Of a stretch of 36,452 bases of DNA, positions 10,520 to 22,063 are shown piece by piece. Source of the DNA: Lobulomyces angularis. Taxonomy: Eukaryota; Chytridiomycota; Chytridiomycetes; Lobulomycetales; Lobulomycetaceae. Within the stretch, counting starts at the first letter, position 1. The number at the start of each line of letters is the position of its first letter. A model generated the notes under the pieces. It saw only the letters and a program-made list of their open reading frames with translations. It had not been told where the DNA came from and did no database searches. The stretch is taken from assembly GCA_027604685.1 (NCBI GenBank), contig JADHYX010000200.1, positions 1 to 36,452 of the forward strand. Direction: 5' to 3'. The position numbers were made by a program, and so were the translations under genes.

Positions 10520-13500
10520 ATGAGTAAATTTCTAAACAAAGCTGGATCTCAATTAGATATTAACATCTCTGAATTGCAAGGAAACCAAAATGAAGCATCA
10601 AATAGAAATCTTTCAATGCAGTCAACTACTTCTGACTTAATTAATAAACATAAGTTGGGAACTTTTCCTGGAGTATTTGTACCTGTCTTCTTATCGATTT
10701 GGGTAATCCAAAATGTCAAAATTTATATGAAGAAAAGAAGTCATTTTTAATGTTTCTTGCTTTTAAAAAATGTGAAAATTACAAATTTAACTTTTGATGT
10801 TATAGGGCATTATCCTATTTTTACGTTTCGGATACATTTTGGGTAGTTGTGGTTTAATATGGACCTTGATATTATTTACAATATCTGTATGGCTTAAACT
10901 ACAATAAAAATTAACTTTTTACTTTAGTACCTCATTACTTCCTCTACCTCCCTAAGTTTATCTGCTATCTCTACAAATGGTACTGTGGAAGGTGGTGGGC
11001 CATATTATTTAATTTCAAGGTATATAATATCCTTTAATTTCAGTTCTGCTTAAATTATTGTTTGTAGGTCGTTGGGACCAGAGTTTGGGGGATCAATAGG
11101 TAATCCTGTTTATACTTTTTAAGTCAAACTCACTTAGTTTATTTTTATTTTGTAAAATGTAGGATTAATTTTTTATTTTGGAACGATATTAACAGCTGCA
11201 ATAAATGTTTTGGGTTTTACTGAGACTTTTATTTATAATTTTGGTGAAATAAATGGAAGTATTTTTAGATTTTTACCAGAAAGTGAATGGCTTTATGTTC
11301 TTTACAGCTCCCTTCTTTTTTTAGTGTGCTTGGCTATATGTCTAAACGGAGCACAAGTAAAAAATTATTTTGTAAATTGATATTTTGATAAATTCCTAGC
11401 TGTTCGCGCGTGCCTCTATTCTTCTTTTGGGGATTTTAACAATATCTACCATATCAATCTACATTTCCCTTATTTTTCGTCCAGCATTTTCCAATCCAGA
11501 CCTCAAGCTAATTTTCACTGGCTTAAAAAAGGTTAAATTTCCAAGAATTATTAAACTGAGATAGATGTTGTTATTTTTTAGGAAACCTTAGTGAGTAATC
11601 TTTGGTCTAATTTTGAAGGTATTTCCCTAATGAACGGTCTGCAAAATGCTTTTGCTATTGTTTTTCCCGCTTGTACAGGTAAGTATTCTTGCCATTAGGA
11701 GTTGTATTTTTTGTTAATAGGTATTTTGGCTGGCGCTTCAATGAGTGGAGATCTAAAATCTCCTTCTAGGTCAATTCCGCGAGGTACACTAGGGGGGTGC
11801 GTTTATTCATTGGTTACTATTTTTATTTGTTTTTTTTTAAGAGTATTTTTCACTTACATTTTATATGCTTCACTCGGAGTTTTATTGGCGTCATCGGTGG
11901 ATAGAAAGTCTCTGAAGTTAGATTTGAGTATTATGCAGGATATATCATATATTCCCTTGCTAGTTACCTTGGGTTCAATGTCTACATCATTATTTTCAGC
12001 TCTCGGGAGCTTATTTGGAGCTAGTCTTATAATCCAGGCAATTGCAAAAGACAAGTTAATTAAAGCTTTAGAAGTCTTTGACCGTGTTGAACCAAATAGA
12101 GCACTTGTGTTTTCATGGATATTGGTTCAATCGATTCTAATATTTGTATCTCAGTTGGACGATATTGCCATATTTGCTACTATGTTTAGTTTGCTAACAT
12201 TTCTGGTTCTAAATATGGCATGTTTCCTCCTGTAAGTTAAGTTTCAGTTTATATAAAAATTAAATTAAAATGGCCATAGGAGAATTACCGGATCTGTAAA
12301 CTTTCGTCCTTCCTTCATTTTTTTTTCAGTAATAAAAAAAAAAAAAATTGCTTTAACTAATTTTCTAACATAAACCCTTTTACGTAGTGGAAGACAGCTT
12401 TAATTGGAGTCATTTCGAGTTTTTTGGCGATGTTTATTGTAAATCAATTATATGCAGCTTTATCAGTAGGAAAAAAAAATATTCTTATTTATCTTTAACT
12501 TTACAGGTATTAATGATGTCTTCATTATTTCTGTTCCTTCATCTTACCGCACCTCCCAAGGCGTTAGTAGTTTTTCTAAATACCTCATATTTATGTGTTT
12601 TTTTAGGTGGGGTGACGTAATGCAATCTTTAATATATCGTAAATATAAATAAAATAAATATCAATTTTTTTTCCTTCACATTTACATTTTTTAGATCAAG
12701 TTAGAAAATATCTTTTGAGGCTTGACTCCAGAAAAGAACATGTCAAGTTTTGGAGACCACAGATTTTAGTCTTAATTAATTCTCCAACTGAAAACTACTT
12801 GCTAATAAAGTTCTGTAACGATCTGAAAAAAGGCGGTTTGTTTGTTCTTGGCCACATATTGAAGGGAGACTTTGCACATAGAATTAATGATTATAAAGCA
12901 CAAGTATTTTTTTTTAGCTTTTAATGAAATATTTAAATTTACACATACTATAGTTACCGGCATGGTTACAGTTTGCGGACTTAGGAAGAATTAAAGGTGA
13001 CAAAATTTTTTTAATTAAAATTAACAATAAGTTTTAGCATTTGTAGAAATAATAATTGCAAAAACTGAAAGGATTGGGGCACAAAATTTACTACTTACGT
13101 CTGGATTAGGAGGTAAGAAAAGTTAGAAATTATGGAAGGTTTAATTTTTGGAAAGGAATGAAACCAAACATTATAGTTCTCGGATTTTTTGAAGAAAAGA
13201 AAAGATCATTTGAATTTTTTGAAGGAAATAGTGGAGATTCTTCGAAAACACCAAAAATGTCAATTAGCAGTTGGAAAAAACCATCTGGAGGATGGAGTTT
13301 ATTTGGAAAAAAAAAAAGTAATTCTCATGAACATGAAGCTATACTTTCTGATATTGCAAATGGTAACGAAAAATTTTTAACCGGAGTTTAATCTTTGTAT
13401 ATTGCAGACCCACTTTGCGCCAAGTTTTTACCAAATGCCACTGATTTTGAAAATTTTGGTAAAAAAGAATAAAGAAATAACAAAAACTTAATATTTTTTT

Positions 13501-15037
13501 TCTACATTGTTTAAATTTATTTTTAGGAATAAGTGTTGAAAGTTACGTGGGTATCATTGAGGACACTTTACAACTAAACAAAGCAGTTGCTATAGCCAGA
13601 AACTTTGAAAGGTATATTTGCTGCTTAGAATAACCATACAATTTTTTTTTAGCCTGGAACAAATCAGCGAAGCTGGTAGCTCAATGCAACTGCCATCCCA
13701 AAAAGGTAAAAGGCAGATTTTTAATAAGGTTCCGAATATTGCTGAAGAATTTCACAGGTAATTAATATTCTTCTCACTCATATAGCTGTTTTTAGATTAT
13801 CATATTTCTTCCAATCTGGGAATTTCAGTGAAACTGAAACTGAAGATGAAGCTGACATTGAAGAAAATATGCCCTTAATTGACGAAGAAAGTGATTCAGG
13901 TCTGGAAATATCAAAAACATCCTATGGTAAGAGATATATTGATTTATGGCCCATTCAAATGGCTTCCAGCGATTTGGGAACTGCATGCTATAGCTTTGAA
14001 ACTTACACGATGGTACTGCAAATGGGTACCATATTGCATATGGTAGTTCATATATTTTTTTTGAAACCATGATAAAATTTAAAAAATTTAGAACTGGTAC
14101 TGGAAACAAAATTATCATTTGAGAGTAATGGTTTTTGTGGAGCTAGAAGAGGATGTAGATGAAGAGGTTTCAAGAGTAAAACTATTGCTTAAAGGTTTAA
14201 GAATAAAGGTAATATAATAAAACAATTAAATGAATATTGTATTCTTATTTTCAAATGTCAGGCAGAAATCAAAGCTGTATTTTTGAAAGGGAAAAATAAT
14301 AAAAGTGACAGTGAGGTAAAGTGACCAAATTTTATAATCTTTTTTAATAGCAGTTGAAATCAAGGAGTATGAGTTGCAAATAAATAAGAATTCGCATTGC
14401 AAGCCTATACATAATGATTTCAACACAGAATGTAATGATCGAAATGGTGATTCCGAAAGTTATTCAAACCCAACAAACTCTGGTACGCGTTACACCACAA
14501 AGCCAAGAAGAAAGCGATCTCTTATGGCAACAACTAAAATACCCCAAAAATTTATAAAAAACATTGGGAGCAACATCGAAAATGATACTACAAATGAAAA
14601 TAATATGTATTTTGAAACTACTCAGCGAAACTCTCCGATACGCTCATCACCTGTGGAATCTTATAAAGAAGAAAATAGTAGCGATGAAAATTTTAATTCT
14701 TTTGATATAAAAATACAGCACAAAATTTTAAATCAGTTAATGAAAAAACATTCTTCAGAGAAAACTACTTCAGTTATTTTTTCCGCTTTGCACGCACCTG
14801 AGAAAGGCACATCGTTTAGCAAGGAAAGATCTGAAAATTATATAGAGGAGGTTAATGTAAGATAGATTTTTTCTACATAAAAAAAAAATTAATATTTTAT
14901 TAATATTGACTTAGATTTTAACGAAAGACTTACCCTCAACCATACTAGGTATTTGGATATTCTATTTTCTTTTTCAACTAATTATTATTTGTTTTCTAGT
15001 TCACGGCAAAGGCTTAACGGTAACAATGTCCCTTTAA
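10520..15037 (+). CDS. cation-chloride cotransporter, Vhc1-like (SLC12 family)
   Basis: Electroneutral cation-chloride symporter; the yeast homologue Vhc1 sits in the vacuole membrane. ATG at 10520, stop at 15035-15037, about 17-20 short introns. The N-terminal transporter core begins [20 protein letters not shown] and contains the family signature [20 protein letters not shown] followed by [15 protein letters not shown], then [20 protein letters not shown]. The long cytosolic C-terminal domain is complete: [18 protein letters not shown], then [28 protein letters not shown], a Ser/Lys-rich insert, [26 protein letters not shown], and the terminal [18 protein letters not shown] just before the stop. 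The penultimate region has a low-complexity Ser/Asn/Lys insert (14360-14860), a common place for regulatory phosphorylation. The 3' splice site before EYELQINK uses an AAG. Similarity to Vhc1 makes K-Cl transport the best guess. Confidence 0.9.
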
Positions 15038-15496
15038 TGAAGTCAAACTTTAATATCTACAGCAGTTTGACAAACTACATTCCTCTATATTTATTTATCT
15101 TATATAATATACATAAAAGATTTAACATAGTAACCTTAAATATAAGTGGTAAAAGAATTAAATGCGATATAGGGAGGTTTTTTGATATACTTTCAGCAAA
15201 AACTATTTTTTTTTTTTTAATAAAAATAAACTCCATAATATTTACAATATTTTATGAGTTAAGAAAAAGAAAAATTAATTTTACTACAAAAAAAAAAAAG
15301 AAACATTAATCGTATTCGCAACCATGTGATACCTCTTGGTTAATTCAAGTTATCCTGTTACTACATTGCTTGAAAAGGTGTTTAAAGTTTCGTGTTTTAA
15401 CAAATTTTTTAAACTCCGAATTTTCACATCCAGATACCTAATTTAGCTTCATCTTAATTATCAAAAATTATAATTTACAAATTCAGTAATTAATAA
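15038..15496. other. intergenic spacer before the formin
   Basis: AT-rich. A plus-strand open frame that overlaps the last SLC12 exon continues to 15309, but it is the wrong frame for that exon and low in complexity. The formin promoter should lie in the last 200 bp; no clear motif seen. Confidence 0.5.
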
Positions 15497-18400
15497 ATGG
15501 GACATCGACCATCAAAGCAGCTGGAGTCCCCATCAACTCCAACTGGAAAAGGTCAAAAAAAAAAAAACTCAAAAGACCATACTGGTACAGAAGATAATAC
15601 AAATTTTGCAACAACTTCAAAATCAAAAATATTGAACAACACCATTGCACCATCTTCAAAACCATTAGGTGACTTAATTTCTCCTCCAACTTCTGTTCAA
15701 AAATTAAACTCTGGAAACGAAGCAGCATCAGCTGCATCCAGCCAGGATAATGTAAGAGGTTCAAAAGATTCAATAAAGAAGAAAAAAGGTGGTGAAAAAA
15801 GTTCTAGACCTGAAATCGGTCCTGTTAAGCATGTAGATGAAGCAACGAGGGAAAAGTTGGGAATGGGCCTCACAAATAACATGCCGGCTGAATCTGAAGT
15901 TAATGCACTTTTTGAAGAATTTTTGGTATTATCAAACCAGTAAATTTGAGAATTTTTTTTTACATGCAAATTTTCAACATAGCAAGGGCTAGCATTACCT
16001 GAATCCAAATGCATACCTATGCGTCTAATGCCTTATGATAAAAAATGGATGCTAGTTCAGCAACAAAAATCTAAAGATCAACCTGTTAAGGTAAAATTTC
16101 TTGTGAAATTCGAATTAGTTTACAAAAAAATAATATTGACAATTTTTGAAATTTAATATGTCCATATTTAGCCAAAAGATTTACATAGTCCGTTAAGCCC
16201 ACAGTCCCCAAAGCGAGAACCTTTCCAATTTGTTGAATTATTGGAGGAAGAGGATTTGGGAAATATTGAAATTGGAAGAGAATTGCAATCTTTAGAAGTT
16301 TCCTTACGAACTGAGCCGATAAAGTACTGAAAAAATATTTTACTTATTTTTATTAAAATAATTTATTTAGTTGGGTTAAAGAATTCGTAAAAAGTGGAGG
16401 ATGTGAAGTTTTACTAAAAGTTATGAAGAGATATAGTCTAAAAACAACGTAAAGTTATACAATTATAATCGAAAATAACACTTTTAATAATAAATTAAAA
16501 AAAGACTTGCTAATTCGGAAAGGGATTGTCAAGCACACTCCGTTAGAGCTATAAAAGCAATGATGAATAACAGCATTGGACTTCAAGCCATGCTGACAAT
16601 CAACGATGCGATTAACATTTTAGCAATGGGTTTAACATCATCAATAATTAAAGTGAAAACTTCTACTCTGGAAATGATGGCAGCAGTCTGTTTTGTCCCT
16701 AATGGGCATAAGTTGATCCTAATTGCAATGGAAGCTCTAAAAGAAATCAAAAAGGAAACGTTTAGATTCTCCAAACTGATGGAAAGCCTTGTCGACAAAA
16801 CACTCGAAAGCGGGACTGAAAGTGCTGCTTATTTGGAATACCAAGTAAGGAAGAATTATATATGCTTCAATTAAAAAACATTCCTATACAACCAAAAAAA
16901 ATTAGATTGCCTGTGTTGCATTTTTAAACGCCATTGTAAATACTCCAGAAGATTTGGATTTTAGAGTTTCACTGAGAAATGAATTGATGCAGTTAGGAAT
17001 AGCTTCAGCAATTCTAGAACTTAAAAAAAACGATAACGAAGAATTGAATACTCAATTAAGTATCTTTGAAGAAGAAGGTGTTGCCGATATTGATGCATTT
17101 TATGAAGATCTTGAAGCAGAAGGTTTGGATTTACAGGACCCAGATGCAGTATTTGATAAAGTTAAGAGTAATATTCCTGATTCAGACTCATATCAATGGT
17201 TTGTTAGAGTTATACAGGGACTACTTTCTATACCTAGGGACAAATATAGAAGGTGAAAAACTCACATTTTTAATTTTTATTTTTTTAATACTTTTATTAA
17301 ATTTGTTAAATTGTTTTTTCATTAAAAGCCCTAAGTATTGGGAACTTTTAAGTATAATTGTAAGCCAGGTAGCTTTAGAAAGGAATGGTCTTGCACCAGA
17401 TATAACGAGATTTAACGTAAATGTGGAAAAATCTGTATCCCACTTGGTAACAACTGAAGAGTACGAAGTTCAAAAAGTTAATTTTGCCGCTTTAGAAAAT
17501 CAAATGGAAGAATGGAGAGCTAAAGTTGAAAATTGGGAAAGAAATGAAAAACTTTTGAGAGAATATAAAGAAATTTTAATTAGAAAAGATGAAGAATTAA
17601 GAAGATTAAAAGAAAACAACAAAAATTTAAATAATAACTCTAGCACAATTAAGGTAAAGGATACAGCCAAGCGTATGTCTAGCCAAATTAATGTAAATAA
17701 TGCAAATTCTACTGCGTCAGGGAATTCTTGTGTCGAAACTAGCAATTCGAGTTTAAATTCAACTACAGTTGACGAAAAAAAATCTAGTCAAAAAAATGCC
17801 ATTGTACCGGAAAAGACATCTAATAAAGTTATTGATGTTAATTTTGATTTTAAAAGTATTGTATTTCCTTTAAATATAAAAAAAGAGGAAGATTTAAAAC
17901 ATTTGGTTTTCGAGAAATACAACATAAATCTAACGGAAAATAAATTTAAAACGGCTGAAACCATAGATATCAACAATGCAAATAGCAATATACCCGCTAC
18001 GGCAGGTATTTTACCAGTGACTTTCATTCTTAATAAAAAAATTTTATTTTCATAGCCATATTATCTTCTAATTCTGGTAAATTATTAATAATCTTAAATG
18101 AAGTGTATCCATTTTTTCTATAGCACCACCTCCTCCTCCGCCTCCTTCTTTTGTATCAGGTTCAAAATTATATTTTTTTTAATAACTAAGTAAAAAATTA
18201 TTGTAGGACCTCCTCCAGCAATTTCCAAAAGTAACTTATATTTTAAATTTTTTTCTACTTGGCTCATTCAATCCCCAACTTTTTAATTTTAATAGTTGCC
18301 CCACCTCCACCACCTCCACCGTCTCATTCAGGTAAAGTTGAAGATTAAAAGTTGAACCTTGTAACCAAAATTTTTTTTTTATGCAGATTCAAACATCTTA

Positions 18401-21400
18401 AGTACATTGCCACGTAACAAAATTAAAATAAACTTCTTTCTTTTATATCTAAAATTATATAAAAAAAAATCTCTTAGCACCAGTTCCTGGTGAGTTAGAA
18501 TTTTTAATTTGTGAATTCTGAAGTAAAAAATTTTTTAGCACCGGCAGTAAATGGAGGGCCATTGCCGCGTAAGCAAAATATATCTTTCTTTATTAAAAAG
18601 TAAATTTTTTTTTTTATAAAAAAAATCAGCACCACGTAAGTTTGAAAAAATAAGGTTGCATAAAAGTATTAACGTTTAAAAAAAATTGTTAATGTAGCTC
18701 CTCCAGGAATGGGAGGACCACCACGTAAAAATATATTAAAAATGATAAGATCTATATTAAAATTTTTTTAAAAAAACTAAAAATTAGCACCTCCTCGTAT
18801 TTTAAAAATTTCTGTTATACTTTTTCTAATGTTCTAAACAATATTTGTTTCATAGCTCCACCAGGAAAATGTGGCCCACCACGTAAGATAGCAAAAACAA
18901 AAACTATAATTAATTATAATAATTTTCTTTTGTTAATTATAATTTACAGCGCCTCCAGGTTCGTCAAGAATATAATTTTTAACTTTATTAAAAATGTTTT
19001 AAAATAGCTCCTCCAGGTATGGGTGGCCCACCACGTAAGATTAACTATATCTAACTGTTGCTTTAATTTTTTTTTTCTTTTATCTAAATTGTTTAGCACC
19101 TCCAGGTATACACGATTTGCAAAATTTTTTTCCCCTAATTTTTAATAGCACCACCAGGTATGGGTGGCCCACCACGTAAGATTATTATTATTGAGAAATG
19201 TTTCTTCACAAATTTACTCTTTTCCATTTTGAACTTTTCTAGCACCACCAGGTATAAATAATTTTATGTATTGTTTGTTTAGTTTCCATTATAGGTCCTC
19301 CACTACCGCCTGGAATGGGACCTGCAGTGATAGCTTCACCTGCGACTTTTGGTATAGTAATAAGAATTTGGCACTAATTATTATTGCAAAATAGGGTTTG
19401 AAAAACAAAAAGTACAACCAACTGTAAAAATGAGACAAATCCAATGGACAAAAATTGCACCAGTAAATTTAAATGCAACAATCTGGAAACCATTAGCAGA
19501 AAAAGGAAAGGATGGAGAAGAAAGAACCCGCAGGGAAAAAATCGATGTGAAGGAATTAGAATCGCTATTTTCTGTTCAGCCTATAAATAAAGCTGTTAGT
19601 GCAGGGGAAGTTTTATCTAACAAAGAAGTTAAGAACGAAGTGAAAAAAGTTAGTTTATTGGATGGTAAACGATCCAACAATGTTTGTAAGTTTTGAATGT
19701 TTAAGTTTTTGTTTAAGTGATTGATTTATTTCTATTTTATTTTTGGTATGACCTTTAGCTATAATGCTGGGAAGAATAAAGATTCCATTTAATAAAATTA
19801 GAGAGGCAATTATAAATCTAAATGAAGAAATTATTAGTGAATCAATGGTAAAACAATTTTTACAACAAATACCTGGTAAAAAATTTTACCAACTGATTTA
19901 ATTTTAATCTTTGAAAAAAATATCATTTTTAGCGGAAGACGAAATGTTTCTTTTAAAAGACTATGTAGGTACCAATGAAAACAAAGTGAAAGATTTACCG
20001 AAAGCTGAACAATTTTTTTGGGAGGTATTAATAAAAGTTTTATAAAGGTTCATTAAAAAAATTTCCCTTTTTGTTCTTACAGATGATGAAAATTCCAAGA
20101 TACGAACAAAAACTAGTGTCTTTAAATTTTAAAATGAAATTTTTTGAAAGAATTAGTGAATTAAGACCAGTAAATTTTTTTATTTGATAAGTTTTTAGAT
20201 ATTTAATTTAACACTTTTTTTTAGGAAATTGAAGTTGTAAATCAAGCGGCAATATATTTAAAAGAAAGCAAAAAAATATCAAAATTATTTGAGGTAAAAA
20301 TGTTCATAAAAATATAATTTTTTACTTAAAGGGCATTAGGTTATTTTAGCAATTGGAAATTATATGAATGGAGATACATTTAGAGGACAAGCTTTTGGTT
20401 TTTCCATTGATATTTTAACTAAAGTATTTTTTCTTTTTCATTGTTTTCAACCCAAAAATATTAACAATTGCTTAACATAATTTTTTTTTAATTTTTGCAG
20501 CTTGGAGATGTAAAATCAACTTCAGGAAAAACTACTTTATTATCATACTTGGTGACATTGATTGACAAAAAATTTCCAGAGTTAAAAGATTTAACCTCCG
20601 AAATGAGCTTTTTGGAAAAAGCTTCCAGAGTAAGTTTAATCACAATTAGTCAAGAAGTGGCAGAACTGGAAAAAGGATTGGAAAGATTGAAACTGGAAGT
20701 AGAGCAACAGAGTTTAATAAAAGGATGTGAAACTTTTTGTAAAGTGTTCAGAGAATTTTTAGAATGTAATTTGATCTTTTTTGAGGATTTAAAAAAAAAT
20801 AAACTTGAAATGGAACTCAACTTCAAATTTATTGTGAACTTTTTTGGTGAAGATCTTAAACTAAGTACACCTGAATCTTTCTTTGGAATTTTTAATACTT
20901 ATGTAATGGGATTTGAGGTTTTTATAATCTAGATATTTTAAATTTCGTAGTAAACTATTATTTTTTTTTTGAATTTTTTAGAAAGCAAAAAAAGACATCG
21001 AGAAGGATGCAGAAGCACAAAAAAAATTACTAGAAAAGGAGTTAAGGATTCAAGAAAAAGAAAAAGAAAAAGAAAAGAATGAAGAAATTTTAAAAAAGGT
21101 GAGCAAAAATGTTATGGAGAATTACTTATTGAATAAATATTATAATGCAGACAAGGGATTTGGAAAAAGAAAAAAGTCAAAACTTACTTCAAGAAGACAG
21201 AAAAGGAGTCATGGACGATTTAATTAACAGCTTAAAAACAGGTGATGCGTTCAAAGGTAAAGTAAAGAACCGACAAAGATCTAATTCGAAAGTGCTGAGT
21301 TCAACATCTAAATGCAATTCTTTGGTAAAAATTAAATAGAATTACTAATTTACTTATTTTGGCTTGTATAGGATGCAGAAAAATTATTAGCACAACTTAG

Positions 21401-21410
21401 CATAAAATAA
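15497..21410 (+). CDS. Diaphanous-related formin (GBD-FH3, FH1, FH2, DAD)
   Basis: Actin nucleator and elongator controlled by Rho GTPases. My 34-exon model closes exactly: 4011 nt, 1336 residues, ATG 15497, stop 21408-21410. Exons: 15497-15925, 15983-16090, 16172-16323, 16371-16448, 16505-16844, 16906-17252, 17329-18005, 17 micro-exons at 18056-19351, then 19395-19685, 19759-19875, 19933-20024, 20083-20169, 20225-20293, 20340-20423, 20501-20917, 20982-21098, 21151-21324, 21372-21410. Domains: basic Ser-rich N-terminus; GBD/FH3 from about residue 120 to 530 (LRTEPINWVKEFVKSGGCEV, then ERDCQAHSVRAIKAMMN); coiled coil near 560-610; FH1 about 711-841; FH2 about 850-1240 (IQWTKI, NNVSIMLGRIKIPFNKI, AIGNYMNGDTFRGQAFGF); DAD near 1285 (GVMDDLINSLKTGDAFKGK). 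GBD and DAD together imply autoinhibition released by a Rho protein. Yeast Bni1 has the same order. Confidence 0.93.
18056..19351 (+). repeat. array of 17 FH1 micro-exons, all phase 1
   Basis: Exons: 18056-18076, 18124-18159, 18207-18230, 18296-18331, 18387-18413, 18478-18489, 18539-18568, 18630-18635, 18698-18724, 18788-18796, 18856-18882, 18950-18958, 19008-19034, 19097-19105, 19149-19175, 19243-19251, 19295-19351. Every length is a multiple of three and every flanking intron is phase 1. From 18698 they alternate 27, 9, 27, 9, 27, 9, 27, 9 nt. The 27-nt exons encode variants of PPGMGGPPP, the 9-nt exons add PPP. The total is 393 coding nt in 1296 bp. The reading is supported by clear GT and AG ends and by frame closure on both sides. 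Splicing of each individual exon has not been shown. Confidence 0.85.
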
Positions 21411-22063
21411 AATAAACAATAAAATAAAATAAAAAAAAAAGAATAAAATATAATAGTTACTTCAATTAAATTTTTTTTTTTTTTTCCAATTCATGGATTA
21501 TGAAACCTGCGAAACACTTAGAATTAAAATTGTAAGTATTAAAAACTAAATTTGTGAATAAATCTTATTAAGTAATGCAAGGTTAAGATCATACCAGAAT
21601 ATACAGATTGTGGTCTGACCTGTGTTGCTAAGTTTCTTTATTGCCAAAATATCAATTATTTTGTGGTGGATGGGATATATTAGATTACTTCTATACTATT
21701 AATAGCCCAAAAATTATAGCTGCTTTACTATTATTTATAATATAAATTTTTCATCTAAATGCAATGTAATATACATTAAACTATTGAGGAGAACAGCAGT
21801 TTGATACACTTCTCTATTTAGATGGTGAACGTAACTTAAAAATTCCTGGTTGGAAGTATGAAGGAAACTGGACCTAGAGAGTGTTTACTGATATATACTA
21901 TTGATGTACTATCAAATATATATTGATTTTGAAGTGAAGAGGTTCATAACATTGCACTTTTCATTTTAAAACCCTATTATCACATAGTTTTCAATTCATT
22001 GGCTTTAATAGGTATATTTCACCTATCTAATGGGAATAAATAATAACTTTAGTGGAGAGCAAT
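21411..22063 (+). pseudogene. possible GUCD1-like relic in formin/PHD intergenic
   Basis: From an ATG at 21493 a short exon (MDYETCETLRIKI) can be joined across an intron (GTAAGT at 21532, GCAAG at about 21581) to VKIIPEYTDCGLTCVAKF and about 16 further residues, then a stop at 21681-21683. DCGLTCV after a short basic strand resembles the start of the GUCD1/C39-peptidase-like fold, where the Cys is the catalytic-position residue. Further weak pieces follow in the right order: YTIDVLSNIY near 21895 and YYHIVFNSLALIG near 21980-22010, comparable with the TID and H-x-x-V segments of that family. Stops separate them, so this is either a decayed copy or a gene with introns I cannot place. The rest of the interval shows nothing. 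Confidence 0.3.

Noticed and set aside
14953..15309. 118-codon plus-strand frame over the end of the SLC12 gene
   Set aside because: It includes the last SLC12 intron and reads the last exon in the wrong frame; the correct frame gives the conserved [13 protein letters not shown] end.
15483..15773. Minus-strand open frame opposite the first formin exon
   Set aside because: Antisense shadow of a low-complexity Ser/Lys-rich coding exon; no domain or splice context.
17066..17328. Upstream part of the 329-codon frame at 17066-18055
   Set aside because: Wrong frame of the 16906-17252 exon plus an intron; only 17329-18005 is the real formin exon.
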